Below are positions 35,922 through 44,274 of a DNA stretch of 64,000 bases, piece after piece. How positions within the stretch are numbered: position 1 is the first letter of the stretch; every line of letters starts with the position of its first letter. A model generated the notes under the pieces. The model did no database searches and had not been told where the DNA came from. It saw nothing but the letters and a program-made list of their open reading frames with translations. Made by a program: the position numbers and the translations under genes. The stretch comes from FEB-7 sp963698265 (lineage in GTDB: Bacteria; Pseudomonadota; Gammaproteobacteria; Burkholderiales; Usitatibacteraceae), in contig CAVOQC010000001.1 of assembly GCA_963698265.1 (NCBI GenBank), forward strand, positions 310,001-374,000, written 5' to 3'.

Positions 35922-36094
35922 CTCTGGTCCTCGTCCTTCTCCCGGATGAACTCGATGGCGCTCACGACCATCATTGCCACGCCGATCAGGACGACAATGA
36001 TGAGCGCGGGGCTCTTCAGCTTCACGATGGGCACCGCCAGAAACGCGAATGCGATCGCGAGCGCGATCACTACCATGACGATCTTTGCGATCAT
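35918..36094 (-). CDS. 58-residue membrane protein
   Basis: A small gene encoding MIAKIVMVVIALAIAFAF..., with two hydrophobic helices (residues ~4-22 and ~28-47) and an acidic tail ending EKDEDQS. It has AGGAG 7 nt before ATG 36094. Its stop overlaps the TTG start of the hydroxyacid dehydrogenase, so it is translationally coupled into the operon. I recognise no family. Good Shine-Dalgarno, coherent membrane topology and coupling argue that it is real. Confidence 0.75.
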   Translation of the reverse strand: MIAKIVMVVIALAIAFAFLAVPIVKLKSPALIIVVLIGVAMMVVSAIEFIREKDEDQS

Positions 36095-36118
36095 TGCGGT
36101 TCTCCTGTTGTCCGGGCC

Positions 36119-37486
36119 TCAGCCACCGCCGCCCTCCGGTGCTGCCGCCCAGTTCGCGAGCCAGCGCGCGGTGCGCAGCAGCCTCGCGTCGTCTCCGCGC
36201 GGCCCCACCAGTTGCACCCCCATCGGCATCCCGTTGCCACCGCGCATGATCGGGAGCGTCACCGCAGGCATTCCCGCGAAGGTCCACAGCGTGCAGAAGG
36301 CGGGACTGCCGGTCGACTCGAGCCCGCGCGGCGCCGTTCCGGGAGCGGCTGCCGTGAGGATGGCGTCGTAGCGGTAGAACACCTCGTCGAAACCGCCATT
36401 GACCGCCTCGATCCGGTCGACGGCGTCGTTGTAGTCGATGGCGGAGACCTGCCGCCCGCGCTCGATCTGGGCGCAGAGCGTCTCGCTCATGCGATCCCTG
36501 CCCGACTCGTAGTCGTGCCGGAAGTTGCGGGCGAGGTCGGCTTCCATGATCCGCCGGTGCCACTCCCAGGCTTCCCCGAGCGGCGCCGGAACGCTGAAGG
36601 GCTCCGCGCGCTCCCCGAGGCTCGCGGCCAGCTCGTCGAAGGCTTCCCGGGTTTCCTCGTCCGCGTCGCCCCAGTTCGGCGTCTTCGTGAACGCGAAGCG
36701 CGGCGGCACGGGAACCTCGCTTGTGGCGATCCGCAGGAGGTCGGGCTTCGCGCGGGGCCGCGTGTCGGGGTCGTTCTCGTCGTAACCGGCCAGCGTCTCG
36801 GCCAACAGCGCCAGGTCCTCCACCGACCGGGCGAAGAATCCCACCTGGTCGAGAGGGCGAGACTGCTTGAGGATGCCGAAGCGCGAAACGAGCCCGAAGC
36901 TCGGCTTGTAGCCGAAGGTGCCGCAGAACGCGGCCGGCCGGATCACGCTGCCGTTGGTCTGCGTGCCCAGCGCCACCGGCACCATGTGCGCCGCCACGGC
37001 CGCGGCCGAGCCGCTCGAGGACCCGCCCGGGGTGTGCTCGGGATTGTGCGGATTGCGCGTCTTGCCGGGAGAAAACGTCGCGAACTCCGTGGCGACGGTC
37101 TTCCCGAGGATCACCGCGCCGGCCTCGCGCAGGCGCGACACCACGGTAGCGTCCCAGCGCGGCTTGCGGCCCGCGTGGAGCACGGTGCCGTCCTCGGTGG
37201 GCATGTCTTCGGTGTCGATGATGTCCTTGAGCCCGACCGGCACCCCGTGCAGCGGCCCCGTGGGGCGACCTTCCTGGCGCGCAAGGTCGGCCTCCTTCGC
37301 CTGGCGAAGCGCGTGCTTCTCGTCAAGAAAGGCCCAGGCCTGCACCCGGGGCTCATCGGCGCGGATGCGCGCGAGGCACCCCCCCACCAGCTCCTCCGAC
37401 GAAAGGCGGCCTTCGCGGATCGCGGCGGCCGCCTCGCAGGCGGAGAGTGCGGTGACATCAACGAGGTCGTCGTGCTTCATGGCCAT
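36119..37486 (-). CDS. Amidase (amidase signature family)
   Basis: A 455-residue amidase-signature hydrolase that releases ammonia from an amide. The Ser-cisSer-Lys triad is visible: Lys in HGVPVGLKDIIDTEDMPTE, the first Ser in TPGGSSSGSAAAVAAHM and the nucleophile in GTQTNGSVIRPAAFCG. The length is typical. The start is ATG 37486, with MKHDD 6 nt later as an alternative. It follows the TRAP permease by 12 nt and is the only hydrolase in the operon, so the imported TRAP ligand may be its substrate or precursor (inference). Confidence 0.9.
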   Translation of the reverse strand: MAMKHDDLVDVTALSACEAAAAIREGRLSSEELVGGCLARIRADEPRVQAWAFLDEKHALRQAKEADLARQEGRPTGPLHGVPVGLKDIIDTEDMPTEDGTVLHAGRKPRWDATVVSRLREAGAVILGKTVATEFATFSPGKTRNPHNPEHTPGGSSSGSAAAVAAHMVPVALGTQTNGSVIRPAAFCGTFGYKPSFGLVSRFGILKQSRPLDQVGFFARSVEDLALLAETLAGYDENDPDTRPRAKPDLLRIATSEVPVPPRFAFTKTPNWGDADEETREAFDELAASLGERAEPFSVPAPLGEAWEWHRRIMEADLARNFRHDYESGRDRMSETLCAQIERGRQVSAIDYNDAVDRIEAVNGGFDEVFYRYDAILTAAAPGTAPRGLESTGSPAFCTLWTFAGMPAVTLPIMRGGNGMPMGVQLVGPRGDDARLLRTARWLANWAAAPEGGGG

Positions 37487-37498
37487 TGGCGATGCCGG

Positions 37499-38845
37499 TC
37501 AGTTCCCGTAGAAGAGTTCCGGCAGGTAGTAGACGAACTGCGGGAAGATGTAGACGAGCGCCATGGCCACGAACACCATCCCGAGGAACGGGAAGCAGCC
37601 CTTGAAGATCGTCCAGAGCTGCACCGAGGGTGGAGCCACCCCCTTCAGGTAGTACGCCGACATCGCCAATGGTGGAGTCAGGAACGACGTCTGGAGGTTC
37701 AGGGCGATGAGGATGCCGAAGAAGAGCGGATCGACCTGGAAGTGCGCGAGCAGCGGCAGGAAGATGGGCACGAAGATGATGATGATCTCGCTCCACTCGA
37801 GCGGCCAGCCGAGCAGGAAGATGATGAGCTGGGAGAGCAGCAGGAAGGTGAGCGTGTTGAGATCGAGGTGGGTCACGAACTCCTTGATGAGCCCCTCCCC
37901 GCCCAGGTAGGAGAATATCGACGAGAAGGTCCAGGACCCCACGAAGAGCCAGCACACCATCGCGGAAGTGCGCGCGGTGAGGAACACCGCCTCCTTCAGC
38001 CGCATCCAGGTCAGGGCGCGATAGACGGCCGCGAGCAGGATCGCGCCGAGCGCGCCCACCGCGGCGGCCTCGCTGGGCGTGGCCAGGCCGAAGAGGATGG
38101 CGCCCAGCACCGACATGATCAGCACCGCCAGCGGGAAGAACGCCTGCAGGAGCAGTATCAGGACCCGCGTCCAGGGAATGTCCGTCTCGCTCTTCGGCAG
38201 CTTCGGCGCGAGCTTCGGGTTGATCGCCACGCGGGTAATGACGTAGGCCATGTACAGGCCCGCCAGCAGGAACCCGGGAATGATCGCCGCCGCGTAGAGC
38301 TTCACGACCGACACCGCGGACGTGGCGCCGTAGACGATCAGCATGATCGAGGGCGGGATGAGGATCCCCAGCGTCCCGCCGGCGCAGATCACTCCCGCCG
38401 AGAGCTTCTCGTCGTAGCCCGCCTTGAGCATGGCCGGAAAGGCGAGCAGCCCCATGAGCGTCACCACCGCGCCCACGATCCCCGTGGCGGTCGCGAAGAG
38501 CGCGCAGGTGATGAGGGCGGCCACCGCCATGGAGCCCGGGATGTTGCGAAGCGAGACCTGCAGGCTGTAGAAGAGCCTGTCGAGGATGTTCGATCTTTCT
38601 ATCATGTAGCCCATGAACAGGAAGAGCGGCACGGCGGTCAGCACGTCGTTGTTCATGATGCTGAAGGTGTTCTGCGACAGGAGGTAGAACACCCGGTTGT
38701 CGAAGAACGCCTGGTCGGGCGTGAAGTAGGCGTAGTAGCCGAAGCCCACACCCATCGCCATCAGCGTGAAGGCGATCGGAAAGCCGAGCAGGATGATGAA
38801 GATGAAACTGCCCAGCATCAGGATGGCGAGTTCGGGGTTTGTCAT
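37499..38845 (-). CDS. dctM: TRAP transporter large permease (DctM)
   Basis: A 448-residue inner-membrane protein of the DctM family with about 12 helices. It has the N-terminal LGFPIAFTLMAMGVGFGYYAYF, LFLFMGYMIERSNILDRLFYSL, and TATGIVGAVVTLMGLLAFPAM, all typical of TRAP large subunits. Its ATG overlaps the DctQ stop by 4 nt (ATGA). It is the Na+-coupled translocation subunit with DctQ and the periplasmic DctP. Confidence 0.95.
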   Translation of the reverse strand: MTNPELAILMLGSFIFIILLGFPIAFTLMAMGVGFGYYAYFTPDQAFFDNRVFYLLSQNTFSIMNNDVLTAVPLFLFMGYMIERSNILDRLFYSLQVSLRNIPGSMAVAALITCALFATATGIVGAVVTLMGLLAFPAMLKAGYDEKLSAGVICAGGTLGILIPPSIMLIVYGATSAVSVVKLYAAAIIPGFLLAGLYMAYVITRVAINPKLAPKLPKSETDIPWTRVLILLLQAFFPLAVLIMSVLGAILFGLATPSEAAAVGALGAILLAAVYRALTWMRLKEAVFLTARTSAMVCWLFVGSWTFSSIFSYLGGEGLIKEFVTHLDLNTLTFLLLSQLIIFLLGWPLEWSEIIIIFVPIFLPLLAHFQVDPLFFGILIALNLQTSFLTPPLAMSAYYLKGVAPPSVQLWTIFKGCFPFLGMVFVAMALVYIFPQFVYYLPELFYGN

Positions 38846-39441
38846 TTGGACTCTCCGGCCGCCATGCGCTTCTGCATGTTCTCGTGCTCCATCGCGAGGA
38901 CGGATTCCATCTCCTCGACGTCATGCAGCTGCGCGGGCCAGTGCCCGGTCTGCAGGCACAGGATGCAGCGGATGACCTGCGCGACGCCCTGGATGAACAG
39001 CATCGCCCCCGCGATCGGGATGAGCGCCTTCAGCTGCCAGATGGGCACGCCGACAGGGCTGTTCACGCTCACCTCCGTATAGCCGAAGGAGTCGGTGGCG
39101 TAGCCGTAGCCCGCGATGACGAGCGCCGTCACCCCGGGGTAGAAGAAGATGAAGTAGAGCACCAGTTCGATGGCCGCCTGCTTTCGCGGGGCGAGGAGCC
39201 TGTAGAAAACGTCGCCGCGCACGTGCGCGTTTCGCGAGAGCGCATAGGCCCCGGACATGAGGAAGAGCGCGCCGTAGAGGATGTAGCTCATGTCGAACGC
39301 CCAGCTGGTCGGGTCGTTCAGGACGTAGCGGACGAACACCTCGTAGGAGGTGCCCAGCGTGAGGATGATGATGCACCACGAAAACGCGTGACCGACCGCC
39401 ATGCTGAACCGGTCGATCATCAGCAGGAAGCGTTGGAGCAT
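38842..39441 (-). CDS. dctQ: TRAP transporter small permease (DctQ)
   Basis: A 199-residue inner-membrane protein of the DctQ family with four main helices. It shows HAFSWCIIILTLGTSYEVFVRYVLNDPTSW, which is the signature of this subunit, and a long charged tail with EEMESVLAMEHENMQKRM. The start is ATG 39441, with AGGAG upstream. It is separated from dctP by a hairpin and overlaps dctM by 4 nt. Confidence 0.93.
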   Translation of the reverse strand: MLQRFLLMIDRFSMAVGHAFSWCIIILTLGTSYEVFVRYVLNDPTSWAFDMSYILYGALFLMSGAYALSRNAHVRGDVFYRLLAPRKQAAIELVLYFIFFYPGVTALVIAGYGYATDSFGYTEVSVNSPVGVPIWQLKALIPIAGAMLFIQGVAQVIRCILCLQTGHWPAQLHDVEEMESVLAMEHENMQKRMAAGESK

Positions 39442-39476
39442 GGGTACTCCTGGAAGAGATGCGCGTGGACAACAAA

Positions 39477-39502
39477 GAGGCGGCGCATCGCTGCGCCGCC
39501 TC
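39477..39502 (-). terminator. 11-bp perfect hairpin with TTTGTT tail between dctP and dctQ
   Basis: GAGGCGGCGCA (39477-39487) and TGCGCCGCCTC (39492-39502) pair perfectly with a 4-nt loop. On the coding (minus) strand it is followed by TTTGTT, so it is the best intrinsic-terminator-like element in the window. It lies 42 bases past the dctP stop, before dctQ, and could limit permease expression relative to the binding protein. Confidence 0.7.
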
Positions 39503-39543
39503 CGGGCTTGGCTGCAGGTGTTGGTCCCTGCTTGCGGTGTCGG

Positions 39544-40686
39544 TCAGAAGCCGAGCTTGCCGAAGATGTGCTCGTAGCCGACCTTGTAGTCCGCGTCGTT
39601 CAGGAAGTGGTAGTAGGCGACGCGCTTGGCCCACGCCTTCTGGGACTCGACCACCTTCTTGAAGAAGGGATCCTCGTCCTGCAGGCGCTTGGACACCACG
39701 TCCCACGCCTTGATCTGCGCGGCGAAGATGTCCTTGGGCGTGCGCTTCACGTTTACCTTGTCCTTCGTGATCAGCTCCTGCAGGTCGGTGGAGTACTGGT
39801 CCATCGCCAGCGCGAAGTTGGCGGTGGAGGCCGCTTCCGCCGCGTAGTGCAGGATGGCCTGCAGGTCCTTGGGCAGCGAGTTGTACTTCTTCTTGTTGAA
39901 CACGATCTCGAAGAACTCCATGGCCTGGTGGTAGCTGCCCATGTAGTAGTTCTTCGCCACGTCCTGCGCGCCGAAGCGGCGGTCGGACGTGGGGTTGTTG
40001 AACTCGAACGCGTCGATCACGCCGCGCTCCATGGCGGGAACGATCTCGCCGCCGGGAAGCTGCGTGACCTTCATGCCCAGTTCCTGCATCAGGTCGGCCG
40101 CGAGGCCCACCGTGCGGTACTTGAAGCCTTTCAGGTCGGCCGCGCCCTTGATGGGCTTCTTGAACCAGCCCAGGGGCTGGGTCGGCATCGGCATGGCGAA
40201 GAAGCCGACGACATCCAGGCCCAGCTTGGCCAGCAGCTCGTTGTAGAGCGGGAGGCCCTGGCGGTTGATCCACGCAAGCGTCTGGTGCGCGTCGCAGCCG
40301 TTGATCGGGCCGGAGCCGAAGAGGGAGGCGACCTTGCTCTTGCCGTACCAGTACACCGGCACGGAGTGGCAGCCGTCGATCACGCCCTTGCTGGTGGCAT
40401 CCATCACCTCGAAGGGCTTCACGACCGAGCCGCCGACGAGGTAATCGATGCGCAGGCGCCCGCCGCACATTTCGTTCACGCGCGCGACGTACTGCTCTGC
40501 CATCTCGTTGAACACGTCCTTGGCGCCCCATGCGCCCTGCATCTTGAGCACGATCGGGGACTGCGCAACCGAGATCATGGGGAAGCCGGCGATGGCCGCG
40601 CCGGTGGCTCCGGCTGCGCCGGTGATGAACTTGCGACGGGTGACGGCCTTGGGCTCCGCAACCGCGGGTTTTTGCGCTTCAGTCAT
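39544..40686 (-). CDS. dctP: TRAP transporter substrate-binding protein (DctP)
   Basis: A 380-residue periplasmic TRAP binding protein. The N-terminus carries a Tat-type signal: VTRRKFITGAAGATGAAIAG with the RRKF twin arginine, then a hydrophobic stretch ending near VAQS. The mature domain shows KMQGAWGAKDVFNEMAEQYV and FEFNNPTSDRRFGAQDVAKN, typical of the family. The start is ATG 40686, with GAGGAG upstream. It is the first gene of the operon, and a strong hairpin follows it. The ligand is unknown. The operon amidase suggests an amide or related acid. Confidence 0.94.
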   Translation of the reverse strand: MTEAQKPAVAEPKAVTRRKFITGAAGATGAAIAGFPMISVAQSPIVLKMQGAWGAKDVFNEMAEQYVARVNEMCGGRLRIDYLVGGSVVKPFEVMDATSKGVIDGCHSVPVYWYGKSKVASLFGSGPINGCDAHQTLAWINRQGLPLYNELLAKLGLDVVGFFAMPMPTQPLGWFKKPIKGAADLKGFKYRTVGLAADLMQELGMKVTQLPGGEIVPAMERGVIDAFEFNNPTSDRRFGAQDVAKNYYMGSYHQAMEFFEIVFNKKKYNSLPKDLQAILHYAAEAASTANFALAMDQYSTDLQELITKDKVNVKRTPKDIFAAQIKAWDVVSKRLQDEDPFFKKVVESQKAWAKRVAYYHFLNDADYKVGYEHIFGKLGF

Positions 40687-40875
40687 GGGGTTCTCCTCGA
40701 GTCAATCGGGTGTTATTGCTCTGTGCCGGAACCGGCTATGCGGGTGTGGGGCCGATAGGCCCGACCCTCGACCACGGCTCATTCCATGCTAATCCCCTGC
40801 CCCCATCATGGCAACCCGAATATGAGAAAGGCCCCTGCGCGCCCCAGTCGCTCGTACCCGGGGTATCAGCGCCCC

Positions 40876-42561
40876 CTACCGGTAGGAGAAGAGCAGGAGC
40901 GCGGCCAGGAGCACCACGACCCAGACCACCATGGTCCGCGTGGTCCAGGTGCGGCCGAAGGCGCCCTGCGCGCTCCCGAATCGGGCGGCGTCGCGCGCAA
41001 TGCGGTGCGCGAGATCGGAAGCGGCGCCGAAAGCGCTCGTGCGCAGGCGCGCAAGCCCCGCCTCGGCGGGAGCCCACAGGGCGGGAACGAGGCGGCGCCA
41101 CACCCAGTCCGTATCCAGCGTGACGGTCGCCGCGCCCACGAGGTGGTTACGAAGGAGATAGAACGCGAGGCCGGAGAACGCGATCAGCTGCAGCATGGCG
41201 ACGACGTGCCCCGCGGTGTACGGAACGTAATCCACGGGATGCGGCAGCAGGGCGTACAGCGGCCCCGGAAAGACGCCCACCGCCAGGCACAGGATCGCCA
41301 CGAGGACCATGGCGGCACGCAATGACGCCGGCGGATCCTCGGCGCGAAGTCCCGGGTCGCCCCGGAAGAACACGAGCCACGGAAACCGGAAGCCGGCGTA
41401 GAGGCAGGTGCCCGCCGAAGCGGCCGCCAGGGCGATCCAGACGCCCTGCAGGTGGGCATCGGCGGCCGCCTGCGAGATCATCGACTTGGTGACGAATCCC
41501 GAGGTAAGCGGAAACGCCGAGATCGACAGGGCCCCCACGATGGCGCACGCGGCGGTGAGCGGCATGTGACGCAGCAGCCCGCCGAGCTCCGAGAACCTGC
41601 GCTTGCCCGTCTGCAGGATGACCGCGCCGGCCGCCATGAGGAGCACCGCCTTGTAGAGGATGTGGGCGAAGGCGTGCGCGGCCGCGCCGTTGATCGCCAT
41701 TTCCGTGCCGATGCCCGCGCCGGCCACCATGAACCCCACCTGGCTCACGATCGAGTAGGCGAAGAGCCGGCGCAGGTCGTTTTCCCGGATGGCGTAGACG
41801 ATCCCGTAGAACACCATGAAGAGCCCGATGGCGACCAGGATCTCCGTTCCGGGAAAGCCGCGCAGCAGCACGTAGACCGCCGTCTTGGTGGTGAAGGCCG
41901 CGAGGAAAACCATCCCGCTCCACGACGACTCGGGGTACGCGTCGGGCAGCCAGGCCGACACCGGCGGGGCGCCGGCATTGAGGAGGAACCCCGCGAGGAT
42001 CAGTGCCTTGGAGACGGTATCCGGTCGCATGGCCTCGAACGCGATCGAGCCCGTCGACGCCACATGGCCGGCGATGCCCGCCATGAGCAGCATCCCGCCG
42101 AAGAGGTGCATGAGGAGATAGCGCCGGCTCGCGGCCCAGGCCCCGGGGCCGGCCGACCAGAGGACGAGCGTGGAGCCCACCGCCATCACCTCCCAGGACA
42201 CGAAGAGCGTGATGAGGTCGCCGGCGAGCGTGGCGCCGATGGCCGAGCCCGCGTACACGAAGGCCGCCGGCAGCTCGAGGCGGCTGCGCTGCGTGAGCCC
42301 GAAGAGCGCACCCGCGAAGGCGACAAAGGCGAAGATCGTCGCGAAGAGGCGTGAGAGGCGATCCATGCGCAGCATCGCCGCTTCGAAGCCGAACACCGAC
42401 CAGCGACCGTGTACGCCGTCGGGAATGGCCCAGACGAGCGCCAGCGCCGCGACCGGCGCGGCGAGAAGCAGCACGGTGCGCGCGCGGCCGCGCAGGAAGA
42501 ACGCGGCCACGCCCGCCGCCGCGAGCCAGAGGCCCGGATGCAGGAGGGCGCTAGCGGTCAT
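40876..42561 (-). CDS. Na+/H+ antiporter subunit D-like (NuoL/M/N family), third copy
   Basis: A 561-residue polytopic proton-transporting subunit of the NuoL/M/N family with about 14 helices. It has NAGAPPVSAWLPDAYPESSW, where most homologues carry a Lys, then AAFTTKTAVYVLLRGFPGTE with the conserved Lys, and YSIVSQVGFMVAGAGIGTEMA. It matches the subunit-D form found in proteobacterial Mrp-type loci. It is the last gene of the cluster, and its ATG overlaps the end of the 87-residue gene by 11 nt. The 189 bases after its stop (towards dctP) hold no gene I can see. Confidence 0.9.
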   Translation of the reverse strand: MTASALLHPGLWLAAAGVAAFFLRGRARTVLLLAAPVAALALVWAIPDGVHGRWSVFGFEAAMLRMDRLSRLFATIFAFVAFAGALFGLTQRSRLELPAAFVYAGSAIGATLAGDLITLFVSWEVMAVGSTLVLWSAGPGAWAASRRYLLMHLFGGMLLMAGIAGHVASTGSIAFEAMRPDTVSKALILAGFLLNAGAPPVSAWLPDAYPESSWSGMVFLAAFTTKTAVYVLLRGFPGTEILVAIGLFMVFYGIVYAIRENDLRRLFAYSIVSQVGFMVAGAGIGTEMAINGAAAHAFAHILYKAVLLMAAGAVILQTGKRRFSELGGLLRHMPLTAACAIVGALSISAFPLTSGFVTKSMISQAAADAHLQGVWIALAAASAGTCLYAGFRFPWLVFFRGDPGLRAEDPPASLRAAMVLVAILCLAVGVFPGPLYALLPHPVDYVPYTAGHVVAMLQLIAFSGLAFYLLRNHLVGAATVTLDTDWVWRRLVPALWAPAEAGLARLRTSAFGAASDLAHRIARDAARFGSAQGAFGRTWTTRTMVVWVVVLLAALLLFSYR

Positions 42562-42814
42562 GGAAGCCCTCCTCCCGCCCGAGGAGCGCGCCGGCGAGCT
42601 TTGCCCCGGCCACCAGCGCCGCGCAGGCGAGGAGCCCGAGGATTGCGTGGAACGCGGGAATCCGTTCGATCTCGAAATGGGGATGCAGGTCTACCGCGAA
42701 TCCCGCCGCCACGCACCCGGCGAGGACCGTGCCCACGGCGGCGCGCTGCCAGCCGCCGGCCGAAGGCGCGCCGGCCGGATCGGGGCGCGGTGCTTTCGCG
42801 GATTGGCCGGACAT
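42551..42814 (-). CDS. Small two-helix membrane protein in the antiporter locus
   Basis: An 87-residue protein with a polar N-terminus (residues 1-25) and two hydrophobic helices (AAVGTVLAGCVAAGFAVDLH and AILGLLACAALVAGAKLAGALL). I do not recognise a family. The start is ATG 42814, as GGGAGG lies 6 nt before it. The in-frame ATG 42820 would overlap the upstream stop as ATGA. It ends overlapping the next subunit gene by 11 nt. Position suggests an accessory subunit of the antiporter. Confidence 0.75.
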   Translation of the reverse strand: MSGQSAKAPRPDPAGAPSAGGWQRAAVGTVLAGCVAAGFAVDLHPHFEIERIPAFHAILGLLACAALVAGAKLAGALLGREEGFHDR

Positions 42815-42816
42815 CG

Positions 42817-44274
42817 TCATCCTCCCGCGAGGGATTTCGCGAGCGCGATCGCGAGACCCGGAAACAGGAACAGCGCCACGCAGCCCGCCGCGGTGACGAC
42901 CTGCGCCATCACCATGGGCAAAGGAGCCTCGTGGCCAAGGGCGTCGCCCGCCGGCGGCGCGACGAAGAAGGCCCGGTACACGATGGGCACGAAATACGCG
43001 GCATTGAGCAGCGTGCTCGCGGCGAGCACGCCCACGGCGGTCCAGCTCTCCGCGGTCATGGCGCCGGTGAGGATGTACCACTTCGAGACGAAACCGGCGA
43101 GCGGGGGCAGGCCGATCATGGAGAACGCGCCCACGGCGAACGCCCCCATGGTCCACGGCATCATTCGCCCGATGCCGTCGAGCTGGCTCACCTCGGTCTT
43201 GTGCGCGGCGGTGTAGATCGAGCCCGCGGCGAAGAAGAGCGTGATCTTGCCGAAGGCGTGCGCGACCAGGTGAAGCGCCGCCCCCATGATCGCCGCGGGC
43301 GTGAGGAGCGAGACCGCCATCGTCACGTAGGCGAGCTGGCTCACCGTGGAATAGGCGAGCCGGCGCTTGAGGTTGTCGGCGCGCAGCGCGACGGCGGAGG
43401 CCGCGATCAGCGTGAAGCCGGCCACGAGCGTGAGCCACGCCGCGCCGCCCAGCGCCGCGAGCGTGTCGACGCCGAAGACGTAGACGACCACCTTCACCAC
43501 GCAAAACACGCCCGCCTTCACGACCGCCACGGCGTGCAGCAGCGCGGATACCGGCGTGGGTGCGACCATCGCCGCGGGAAGCCATCGGTGGAAAGGCATC
43601 AGCGCGGCCTTGCCGATGCCGAACATGAAGAGCGCGAGCAGGACCCCCGCCGCGGTGGGGCCGACGCGCCCGCCGAGGATTCCGCCCGGCCGGAAGTCCA
43701 GCGTGCCCGCGACGACCCAGGTTGCGATGATCGCGGGCAGCAGGAAGACGATGGAAGTCCCGATCAGCACGCCCAGGTAGACGCGCCCCGCCCGCCGCGC
43801 CTCGTCGGTGCCGTGGTGCGTGACCAGCGGGTAGGTCACGAGCGTGAGCGCCTCGTAGAAGAGGAAGAGCGTGAGGAGGTTTCCGGCGAAGGCGATGCCG
43901 ATGGCCGCGCCGATGGAACCGGCGAAGCACACGTAGAAGCGCGTCTGGTTCGCCTCGCCGTTGCCGCGAAGGTAGCCGATCGAGTACGGCGTGCTCACCA
44001 CCCACAGCGTCGAGGCCACGGCCGCGAAGAGCCAGCCGAGCGGCTCCACGGTGAGCACCACCGGCAGGCCCGGCAGCATCTCGAAGAGCGTGATCGAGGG
44101 ACGCTCGCCGGCGAGGATCGCGGGCGCGAGCGAAACCACCACGAAGAAGAGCATCGCCGCCGCGCCGAACGCCATGGCCTCGCGCACGTCGGGACGACGC
44201 CTCGCGAGCACCATCAGCACGACGCCCGCGAAGGGAATGGCGAGCGCAGCCGCGGCGAACTGTGCGTTCGTCAT
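42817..44274 (-). CDS. Na+/H+ antiporter subunit D-like (NuoL/M/N family), second copy
   Basis: A 485-residue NuoL/M/N-type subunit with about 14 helices. Proton-channel residues show in FGIGKAALMPFHRWLPAAMV (conserved Lys) and ALLHAVAVVKAGVFCVVKVV (Lys), and ADNLKRRLAYSTVSQLAYVT is the usual linking loop. Its ATG overlaps the previous stop (ATGA). The three D-type subunits in this cluster differ clearly, so they are old paralogues, not recent copies. Confidence 0.92.
   Translation of the reverse strand: MTNAQFAAAALAIPFAGVVLMVLARRRPDVREAMAFGAAAMLFFVVVSLAPAILAGERPSITLFEMLPGLPVVLTVEPLGWLFAAVASTLWVVSTPYSIGYLRGNGEANQTRFYVCFAGSIGAAIGIAFAGNLLTLFLFYEALTLVTYPLVTHHGTDEARRAGRVYLGVLIGTSIVFLLPAIIATWVVAGTLDFRPGGILGGRVGPTAAGVLLALFMFGIGKAALMPFHRWLPAAMVAPTPVSALLHAVAVVKAGVFCVVKVVVYVFGVDTLAALGGAAWLTLVAGFTLIAASAVALRADNLKRRLAYSTVSQLAYVTMAVSLLTPAAIMGAALHLVAHAFGKITLFFAAGSIYTAAHKTEVSQLDGIGRMMPWTMGAFAVGAFSMIGLPPLAGFVSKWYILTGAMTAESWTAVGVLAASTLLNAAYFVPIVYRAFFVAPPAGDALGHEAPLPMVMAQVVTAAGCVALFLFPGLAIALAKSLAGG

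Noticed and set aside
36212..39082. A 956-codon plus-strand frame opposite the amidase and DctM genes
   Set aside because: Shadow of the TRAP and amidase genes; composition is Arg/His/Glu-rich with no family match.
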